Part shown: positions 6,367 to 10,882 of the stretch, in pieces
How positions within the stretch are numbered: the first letter of the stretch is position 1
How the letters are laid out: every line of letters begins with the position of its first letter
From: Ruminiclostridium sp.
Lineage (GTDB): Bacteria > Bacillota_A > Clostridia > Oscillospirales > Oscillospiraceae
Direction of reading: 5' to 3'
DNA length: 10,882 nt
Assembly: GCA_017521345.1 (NCBI GenBank)
Contig: JAFXCU010000124.1
Location: 1-10,882, forward strand
Program-made: the position numbers and the translations under genes
The notes under the pieces: generated by a model
What the model saw: only the letters and a program-made list of their open reading frames with translations
Told to the model about the DNA's origin: nothing
Databases searched by the model: none

Positions 6367-6435
6367 CACTTCATCATTCCTCCGCATAGGATGCCATGAC
6401 CCCCTGCCGGGGGATCTCCCCAAAGGAGGAATGTT

Positions 6436-7242
6436 ATGTTTGACGGTGTCCTCCAGCTGGCCTATCCCGTCCAGGCCCTGCTGGCCACCTTACTCACCTG
6501 GGGCGTCACCGCCCTGGGGGCCTGCCTGGTCTTTTTCATGGCAAAGCCCAACCGAAACCTTATGGACGGGATGCTGGGGGTGGCCGGCGGGGTCATGGTG
6601 ACCGCCTCCTTCTTCTCCCTGCTGGCCCCCTCCATCGAGATGTCCGAAGAGCTGGGGCTGAACCCCTGGCTCACCGCCCTGGCGGGCTTTCTGGGCGGCG
6701 GACTACTGCTTTTTCTGGGGGACCGGTTCTTCACCCAGCGGCTGGAAACCCGCTTTTCCTCAGAAAACGCCCCCCGGAACCTGAAGCGGTGCGCACTGCT
6801 GGTCTTTTCCATCACCCTCCACAACATCCCCGAGGGCATGGCCATCGGCGTGGCCTTTGGCTCCGTGGCCTTCGGCCTGGAGGGGAGCACCCTGGCCGGG
6901 GCCTGGCTCCTGGCCCTGGGCATCGGCATGCAGAACCTGCCCGAGGGCATGGCGGTGAGCGTTCCCCTGCGGCGGGAGGGCTTTACACGGAAGCAGGCCT
7001 TCTTCTACGGCCAGCTCAGCGGCATTGCCGAGCCCATCGCCGGTGTTCTGGGGGCCCTCCTGGTGCTGAAGGTCCACACCGCCCTCCCCTTCCTGCTGGC
7101 CTTCGCCTCCGGGGCCATGATCTACGTGGTGGTGGAGGAGCTGATCCCCGAAAGCCAGACCAATGAGAACAAGGCCTGGATGGCCCTCTTCACCCTGGTG
7201 GGCTTCTCCCTGATGATGGTCCTGGACGTGGCCCTGGGGTGA
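6436..7242 (+). CDS. ZIP-family divalent metal transporter
   Basis: The 268-residue membrane protein has eight predicted hydrophobic segments and the ZIP signatures: HNIPEGMAIG at residues 129-138, QNLPEGMAVSVPL at 166-178, and SGIAEP at 195-200, plus VEELIPESQ near the C-terminus. H129, N130, E133, Q166, N167 and E170 correspond to the intramembrane metal site of bacterial ZIP proteins. A short loop at about 98-117 lacks the His-rich cluster found in some members. The family takes up zinc, and often iron or manganese; the metal here is not known. It resembles the GufA/ZupT branch. The ATG has AAAGGAGG six bases upstream. The SSB-like gene follows after 63 bases with no terminator, so read-through into it is likely. 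Confidence 0.95.
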   Translation: MFDGVLQLAYPVQALLATLLTWGVTALGACLVFFMAKPNRNLMDGMLGVAGGVMVTASFFSLLAPSIEMSEELGLNPWLTALAGFLGGGLLLFLGDRFFTQRLETRFSSENAPRNLKRCALLVFSITLHNIPEGMAIGVAFGSVAFGLEGSTLAGAWLLALGIGMQNLPEGMAVSVPLRREGFTRKQAFFYGQLSGIAEPIAGVLGALLVLKVHTALPFLLAFASGAMIYVVVEELIPESQTNENKAWMALFTLVGFSLMMVLDVALG

Positions 7243-7270
7243 GGTATATTACCCCCGCCCCCCGCATATA

Positions 7271-7305
7271 GTCAGACAATACAAAACGCATGGAGGCGGT
7301 CTGAC
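7271..7305 (+). promoter_or_regulatory. Inverted repeat enclosing the ribosome site of the SSB-like gene
   Basis: GTCAGAC (7271-7277) and GTCTGAC (7299-7305) are a perfect 7-bp inverted repeat. The 21-base loop holds the ribosome site GGAGG (7292-7296), and the second arm ends directly at the start codon (7306). In RNA this could control translation, for example through protein binding. Chance is not excluded for a stem of this size. Confidence 0.35.
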
Positions 7306-7926
7306 ATGGAACAAAAGGAAAACCGGGTGGTCCTGCGGGGGACCGTGGACGGAGCGGCAGCATTTTCCCACCGGGTACATGGCATCGACTTTTACCGGTT
7401 CCCCCTGGCGGTCCCCCGGCTCTCCGGCCGGGAGGATCTGCTGAACATCCTCCTCCCCCACACCCCCGGGGAGGACTTCCCCCGGGAGGGGGACTACATC
7501 GAGGTCACCGGACAGGTCCGGTCCTTCAACAACCGGACAGGAGTGGGCAATCGGCTGGTCATCACGGTGCTGGCCCGGTCTGTGGTCCCCACCCAGGAGG
7601 CCCCCTGCAACCAGGTCCTGCTGGGTGGCACCCTGTGCAAACCCCCGGTCCTCCGGCGGACCCCTCTGGGCCGGGACATCTGCGATCTGCTCTTGGCGGT
7701 GAACCGGAAGTACCGCCGGGCAGATTACCTCCCCTGCATCGCCTGGGGGAGCCTGGCCCTGGCCTGCAGCCGCCTGGAGGTGGGGGACTCCCTCCGCCTG
7801 GACGGCCGGCTCCAGAGCCGCACCTACTTAAAGACCCTGGGCGAGGCCACCCAGGAGCGCACCGCCTACGAGATCTCCATCTCTTCCCTGCTGCCGCCCC
7901 CGGAAGAACCCCAGGACCCGATGTAA
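7306..7926 (+). CDS. SSB-like protein with two OB folds
   Basis: The 206-residue protein appears to hold two tandem OB-fold domains. The first (about 6-94) has VVLRGTVDG, GIDFYRFPLAV and GDYIEVTGQVRSFNN; it is divergent. The second (about 101-195) has clear SSB features: NQVLLGGTL, PVLRRTPLGRDICDLLLAVNR at 115-134, and ADYLPCIAWG at 139-148. It should bind single-stranded DNA in the cytoplasm during replication or repair. It is not the standard SSB: that has one OB fold and an acidic tip such as DDDIPF, whereas this one ends EEPQDPM, short and only weakly acidic. GGAGG lies nine bases before the ATG. It may be co-transcribed with the ZIP gene, although a functional link is not apparent. I know similar proteins annotated as SSB in Clostridia, but their role is not established to me. 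Confidence 0.8.
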   Translation: MEQKENRVVLRGTVDGAAAFSHRVHGIDFYRFPLAVPRLSGREDLLNILLPHTPGEDFPREGDYIEVTGQVRSFNNRTGVGNRLVITVLARSVVPTQEAPCNQVLLGGTLCKPPVLRRTPLGRDICDLLLAVNRKYRRADYLPCIAWGSLALACSRLEVGDSLRLDGRLQSRTYLKTLGEATQERTAYEISISSLLPPPEEPQDPM

Positions 7927-8104
7927 AGAGAAATGAGAGGGAATGTTTACAATTTCGAAATCAAATTCATAATTTGTCCATATTGATCCAATACTTTGGA
8001 CACAATTCTCCTGTAGTATAACCACTGTAAGGAACAGAACACAATCACACCTCTGATCAAACTTACACTCTCTTTTCTCTCTCTTTTCTCTCTTTATGAA
8101 AAAC

Positions 8105-8145
8105 GAGCGGCAGCGACCTGGGAAATCGCTGCCGTTCCTTTTTTT
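8105..8145 (+). terminator. Free-standing terminator between the SSB-like gene and the acyl-CoA dehydrogenase gene
   Basis: A 12-bp stem (8105-8116 with 8126-8137, one G-U) has core CGGCAGCGA/TCGCTGCCG and a 9-base loop, and ends in seven T residues (8139-8145). It is 178 bases after the SSB-like stop, so it either ends a long 3' region of the ZIP-SSB transcript or ends a separate short RNA. Confidence 0.88.
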
Positions 8146-8279
8146 GCTATCCAAACCGTGGTCCAATCTTTCGTTTTGTTAATCTTTAATAATCAAGATA
8201 TTTGACAGTGAAAAAATTTTCGCTTTTTCACGAAAAAGGACGGCCTAGGGCGTTGCTTTTCATCATGCACTGTGGTAAA

Positions 8280-8304
8280 GTACAAATTGTACAGACACCT
8301 GTAC
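8280..8304. promoter_or_regulatory. Overlapping GTAC palindromes in the acyl-CoA dehydrogenase leader
   Basis: GTACAA-A-TTGTAC (8280-8292) and GTACAG-ACAC-CTGTAC (8289-8304) share their middle half-site, giving three half-sites in 25 bases. This looks like a regulator binding region; no known regulator consensus was recognised. Confidence 0.35.
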
Positions 8305-8367
8305 GTTCCAGGCAGGAACTGCAGTCAAAATATAGAGGACGGACCGCACCCCCTGCCAAGCAAGGCC

Positions 8368-8385
8368 TATTGGTTTGCACCAATA
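8368..8385 (+). promoter_or_regulatory. Hairpin just upstream of the acyl-CoA dehydrogenase ribosome site
   Basis: TATTGGT (8368-8374) and ACCAATA (8379-8385) form a perfect 7-bp stem with loop TTGC, ending two bases before the purine-rich ribosome site AAAAGGAGAG (8388-8397). It could stabilise the mRNA or act as an operator; it is not followed by a T-tract, so it is not a terminator. Confidence 0.35.
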
Positions 8386-8403
8386 TGAAAAGGAGAGCGT
8401 TTT

Positions 8404-9546
8404 ATGAATTTTGAACTGAACGAACAGCAGCTGTCGATCCAGAAGATGGCTCGTGAATTTACCGAAAAGAAGGTCGCCCCCGGTATCCTGGAGCGTGACG
8501 AGACCCGCGAATATGACGTGAACCTGTATAAGGAACTGTCCGACATGGGCTTCATTGGCCTGCCCTATGCCAAGGAATACGGCGGCCAGGGCCTGGGCTA
8601 CATGGAGTACGCTCTGGCCATCGAGGAGATCTCCAAGGTGGACGCTTCCCTGTCCGTCTCCTACTCTGTTTCTACCTCTCTGTACGGCGGCTCCCTGTAC
8701 TTCTCCGAAGCTACCGAGGAGCAGCTCAAGCGCTGGATGCCCCCTGTCATGAGCGGCGGCCACTTCGGCTCCTTCGGCCTGACCGAGCACACCGCAGGCT
8801 CTGACGTTGCAGGTATGCTGACCTTCGCTGAGCGTGACGGCGACGAGTGGGTCATCAACGGCTCCAAGTGCTTCATCACCAACGGCCCCCTGTCCGATTA
8901 CTATGCAGTCTACGCTCTGACCGACCGTGAGCTGGGCCCCAAGTCTATGGCTACCTTCATTGTCGAGCGCAACACCCCCGGCTTCTCCATCGGCGCCCGC
9001 CACAACACCATGGGCATCCGCTCCGCAATGGTCAGCGAGCTGCATTTTGATAACGTCCGCATCCCCGCAGGCAACATGATCTCCTCCCCCGGTAAGGGCT
9101 TCGCAACCGCTATGAAGACCCTGGACGGCGGCCGTATCGGCATCGCATCCCAGGCTCTGGGTATCGCTGAGGGCGCATTCGAGATCGCTCGCCAGTACAT
9201 GAAGCAGCGCCAGCAGTTCGGCAAGCCCATCTCCAAGTTCCAGCACCTGCAGTTCCGCATGGTGGACCTGGCCAACCAGATCGAGATGGCTAAGTACCTG
9301 GTCTACAAGGCAGCTTCCGACAAGGACGCACACAAGCCCTTCTCCCAGGCAGCCGCAAGAGCAAAGCTGGTGGCAGCTGAGACCGCTATGCACGTGGCAA
9401 CCGACGCAGTCCAGATGCTGGGCGGCAACGGCTACATGAAGGAGTATCACGTGGAGCGCCTGATGCGCGACGCAAAGATCACCCAGATCTACGAGGGCAC
9501 CTCCGAGGTCCAGAAGATCGTCCTGGCAAAGACCCTGTTCGACTAA
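8404..9546 (+). CDS. Acyl-CoA dehydrogenase, probably short-chain (butyryl-CoA type)
   Basis: This 380-residue flavoprotein should oxidise a short acyl-CoA to the 2-enoyl-CoA or, with electron-transfer flavoprotein, run in reverse in butyrate formation. The N-terminal helical domain is followed by FGLTEHTAGSD at 124-134, WVINGSKCFITNG, the helical segment DGGRIGIASQALGIAEGAFE, RQQFGKPISKFQHLQF, and MLGGNGYMKEYHVERLMRDAKITQIYEGTSE. E364 in IYEGT is in the place of the catalytic base of short-chain enzymes. Length fits butyryl-CoA dehydrogenase, but FGLTEHTAGSD differs from the usual FGLTEPNAGTD and no etfAB, crt or hbd is adjacent, so the substrate is open. The ATG has AAAAGGAGAG six bases upstream. 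Alanine codons are mainly GCT and GCA, unlike the GCC of its neighbours, which suggests very high expression or a different history. Confidence 0.9.
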   Translation: MNFELNEQQLSIQKMAREFTEKKVAPGILERDETREYDVNLYKELSDMGFIGLPYAKEYGGQGLGYMEYALAIEEISKVDASLSVSYSVSTSLYGGSLYFSEATEEQLKRWMPPVMSGGHFGSFGLTEHTAGSDVAGMLTFAERDGDEWVINGSKCFITNGPLSDYYAVYALTDRELGPKSMATFIVERNTPGFSIGARHNTMGIRSAMVSELHFDNVRIPAGNMISSPGKGFATAMKTLDGGRIGIASQALGIAEGAFEIARQYMKQRQQFGKPISKFQHLQFRMVDLANQIEMAKYLVYKAASDKDAHKPFSQAAARAKLVAAETAMHVATDAVQMLGGNGYMKEYHVERLMRDAKITQIYEGTSEVQKIVLAKTLFD

Positions 9547-9564
9547 TTCGATATCGTACATACC

Positions 9565-9599
9565 AAAAGCCGCTGAGGATCACCTCAGCGGCTTTTTTT
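9565..9599 (+). terminator. Bidirectional terminator between the acyl-CoA dehydrogenase and lipoprotein genes
   Basis: A perfect 14-bp stem (9565-9578 with 9583-9596) with loop ATCA is followed by T residues to 9599 on the plus strand; on the minus strand it ends in four T residues. The loop holds the lipoprotein stop codon (9580-9582), so the last codons of that gene form one stem arm. Confidence 0.93.
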
Positions 9600-10041
9600 G
9601 CGTGTCGATCTCATTCAGAAGAGTCTGCCGAATGATCTGCTCCGGTTCCAGTCCCTGGGTGAGAAAAGGCGGGGTAAGGACCTGAGCCCCTTCACCTGTT
9701 CCCGACCAAAGGATCACTTCTGCACAGGGCTCCATAGCTACCCAGCGACTGTCTTCCGTTTCCAACACGAAGACACTGGCAGCCACCAGGTAAACTGCCC
9801 CGGAAACCTCCCCCACCTGGGCTTCCCCCAAAAGCTCCATGGATTCCAGGCGGATATCCCCCGCCTGGGGCTGGTCTGGCTCCTCCCCGGCCCAAAAGAC
9901 ACGGGCACCGTAAGTCTCTGCATAGGAATCCGCCAGGGCCTCTTTGCGAGCAGAGTCCTCCGGTCCGCAGCCCGACAGGAGCAGCCCCAGCCCAGCAAGC
10001 AGTAGGATAACAAAACCGAGGTTTGATTTTTGCAGTCTCAC
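9580..10041 (-). CDS. Putative lipoprotein of unknown function
   Basis: The 153-residue product starts MRLQKSN, then a hydrophobic stretch (about 8-22) and the lipobox LLSGC with C25 as the predicted lipidated cysteine, so it should be anchored on the outer face of the membrane. The mature part is small and acidic, without Cys-rich or repeat structure, and I do not recognise a family; a stretch SGAVYLVAASVFVLETEDSRW near the middle suggests beta strands. I chose the GTG at 10041 because GGAGG lies eight bases upstream; the in-frame TTG at 10056 overlaps that ribosome site. It has its own promoter. Its 3' end lies inside the terminator shared with the acyl-CoA dehydrogenase gene. No functional partner is visible. 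Confidence 0.78.
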   Translation of the reverse strand: MRLQKSNLGFVILLLAGLGLLLSGCGPEDSARKEALADSYAETYGARVFWAGEEPDQPQAGDIRLESMELLGEAQVGEVSGAVYLVAASVFVLETEDSRWVAMEPCAEVILWSGTGEGAQVLTPPFLTQGLEPEQIIRQTLLNEIDTQKKPLR

Positions 10042-10084
10042 AAGTACCCCCTCCAAAGTCTATTCAAATAGTTTTATGGAGTTT

Positions 10085-10113
10085 ATTTTAACAGACTCAC
10101 AAATCTATGTCAA
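10085..10113 (-). promoter_or_regulatory. Lipoprotein gene promoter
   Basis: On the minus strand TTGACA (10113-10108) and TAAAAT (10090-10085) are 17 bases apart, a near-consensus promoter with a start expected near 10078 and a leader of about 37 nucleotides. The -35 sits inside an inverted repeat, TCTAT-GTCA-ATAGA on the plus strand (10104-10117). Confidence 0.8.
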
Positions 10114-10190
10114 TAGACAAACCACAGATGTACATAGTGGTTCCACGCATCAAATATTGACCATTCGGAGTATCAGGCAGAACACAGGGC

Positions 10191-10233
10191 AAAAAAATCC
10201 CCCTGTGGGAGGTTCTACCTCTCTCAGGGGGAT
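10191..10233 (-). terminator. Terminator after the phosphoribosyltransferase gene
   Basis: Outer arms 10197-10205 and 10225-10233 (9 bp, ATCCCCCTG/CAGGGGGAT) enclose an inner stem around GGAGGT/ACCTCT (10208-10221). On the minus strand the hairpin is followed by TTTTTTT (10197-10191). It begins 6 bases past the gene's stop codon. Confidence 0.9.
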
Positions 10234-10238
10234 CGGAT

Positions 10239-10805
10239 TCACACAGGGGTGCCGTCGGCTTTGAAGATGGGCAGGGGCTCCAGGTAGATGATGTCCTTCC
10301 GGCTCTGGGCCTTGCCCTCAGCCAGGATGGCCATGCGGCCGCAGACGATACCGCCGGCTTTCAGGACCAACTGTTCCAGGGCGTGGAGGGACTCACCGGT
10401 GGAGATCACGTCGTCCACCAGCAGGATGCGCTTGCCCTTCATCAGGGCGGCGTCGTTGCCGTCCAGGAAAAGCCGCTGGACCGCCTTGGTGGTGATGGAC
10501 TGGACCTCGATCTCCAGCACATCCTTCATGTACACCTTGGTGCCCTTCCGAGCCACAAAGTACTTCTCATCCCCTGCCAGACGGGCCATCTCGTGGGCCA
10601 GGGGGATGCCCTTGGCCTCGGCGGTGATAAGGTAATCGTATTCCGGTGCCTTGTCCAGCAGAGCCTGGGCGCAGGCGGTGGTCAGCTGGCAGTCACCAAA
10701 GATCACCAGGGCGGCGATGGCCAGCTCGTCATTCAGGGGGCACAGGGGAAGCTCCCGCTTCACACCAGCCATGGTGATGGGGTAGACCATATTGTTCTGT
10801 TCCAT
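10239..10805 (-). CDS. Purine-type phosphoribosyltransferase family protein
   Basis: This 188-residue cytoplasmic protein has the PRPP-binding loop ILLVDDVISTGES at residues 127-139. ITAEAKGIPLAHE (60-72) and YFVARKGTKVYMKD (82-95) resemble the adenine and xanthine phosphoribosyltransferases Apt and Xpt, so it probably joins a purine base to PRPP to give a nucleotide. The N-terminal part (about 1-45) lacks the Apt signature PGIxFRDxTPLL, so I do not assign apt or xpt; a PurR-like sensing role is also possible. The ATG at 10805 has AAGGAGG nine bases upstream; the 22-residue longer reading frame would run through the promoter. It is a single-gene unit with its own promoter and terminator. The 5' leader is only about 30 nucleotides, too short for a purine riboswitch. 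Confidence 0.87.
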   Translation of the reverse strand: MEQNNMVYPITMAGVKRELPLCPLNDELAIAALVIFGDCQLTTACAQALLDKAPEYDYLITAEAKGIPLAHEMARLAGDEKYFVARKGTKVYMKDVLEIEVQSITTKAVQRLFLDGNDAALMKGKRILLVDDVISTGESLHALEQLVLKAGGIVCGRMAILAEGKAQSRKDIIYLEPLPIFKADGTPV

Positions 10806-10842
10806 AGGGAAAGACCTCCTTGGGTCGAAATATTCTACCTGT

Positions 10843-10871
10843 ATTATCCTCTCTTCCCGGGGAAATGTCAA
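10843..10871 (-). promoter_or_regulatory. Phosphoribosyltransferase promoter
   Basis: On the minus strand TTGACA (10871-10866) and GATAAT (10848-10843) are 17 bases apart. The spacer contains the palindrome TTCCC-G-GGGAA (10854-10864), which could be an operator. Transcription should start near 10836. Confidence 0.82.
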
Positions 10872-10882
10872 TAAAATATCCC

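Larger units (their letters stand above)
7927..8403. other. 477-base AT-rich intergenic region
   Basis: No credible protein gene lies here. In order it holds: a 10-base palindrome ATTTCGAAAT (7952-7961); a nested dyad TGTCC..TATTG-ATC-CAATA..GGACA (7975-8002); a possible -10 TATAAC (8017-8022); an 11-base CT-rich unit repeated in tandem (8068-8078, 8079-8089, then a partial copy to 8095); a strong terminator (8105-8145); and then the leader of the acyl-CoA dehydrogenase gene with several inverted repeats (8176-8192, 8208-8231, 8280-8304, 8305-8319, 8368-8385). The GC content is much lower than in the flanking genes. Confidence 0.7.

Noticed and set aside
8068..8095. CRISPR-like array from the CT-rich direct repeat
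   Set aside because: Two and a half copies of an 11-base low-complexity unit with no spacers; this is a short tandem repeat.
7828..8166. 112-codon minus-strand frame across the region after the SSB-like gene
   Set aside because: It runs through the terminator and the CT-rich repeat and overlaps the 3' end of the SSB-like gene; the product has no recognisable domain.
8202..8414. 70-codon plus-strand frame in the acyl-CoA dehydrogenase leader
   Set aside because: It would start with TTG that is itself the TTGACA box, has no ribosome site, and runs into the dehydrogenase start. A nested 9-codon frame (MKRRAFYEF) at 8385-8414 overlaps the ribosome site and has none of its own.
10806..10842. Purine riboswitch before the phosphoribosyltransferase
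   Set aside because: The predicted leader is only about 30 nucleotides and lacks the conserved three-way-junction sequences.

Overview
The window looks like chromosomal DNA of a GC-rich, low-GC-promoter Firmicute of the gut Clostridia, most likely an Oscillospiraceae relative of Flavonifractor, Lawsonibacter or Pseudoflavonifractor. This rests on Bacillus-type sigma-A promoters (several TTGACA-17-TATAAT variants), strong AGGAGG ribosome sites, a GSI-alpha type glutamine synthetase, a butyrate-type acyl-CoA dehydrogenase, an AzlC/AzlD pair and the general protein sequences. The genus is an inference from memory and not a search result.

Layout. 1-346 (-): start of a response regulator cut by the window edge. 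493-3077 (-): a glmS-nadE operon ending in a long hairpin. 3078-3453: divergent control region with the glmS promoter, a small repeat remnant, and a perfect-consensus glnA promoter followed by a leader terminator. 3454-4785 (+): glnA, ending in a strong terminator. 4858-6279 (-): azlC-azlD plus a small double zinc-ribbon protein. 6280-6435: divergent promoter region. 6436-7926 (+): ZIP metal transporter and a tandem OB-fold SSB-like protein. 7927-8403: AT-rich 477-base region with a free-standing terminator and many inverted repeats. 8404-9546 (+): acyl-CoA dehydrogenase. 9580-10041 (-): lipoprotein that converges on the dehydrogenase and shares its terminator. 10239-10805 (-): a purine-type phosphoribosyltransferase with its own promoter and terminator.

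Function. The left half is nitrogen-centred: GlnA makes glutamine, GlmS spends it on glucosamine-6-phosphate for the cell wall, NadE makes NAD from ammonia, and AzlCD exports branched-chain amino acids. The right half mixes metal uptake, DNA binding, short-chain acyl-CoA metabolism and purine salvage. It is ordinary core genome without phage, transposase, CRISPR, tRNA or rRNA signals. I did not find a new multi-gene system. The most interesting material is regulatory: the terminator in the glnA leader, the palindrome-rich leader of the acyl-CoA dehydrogenase, the stem that encloses the ribosome site of the SSB-like gene, and a possible short transcript at about 8029-8145.
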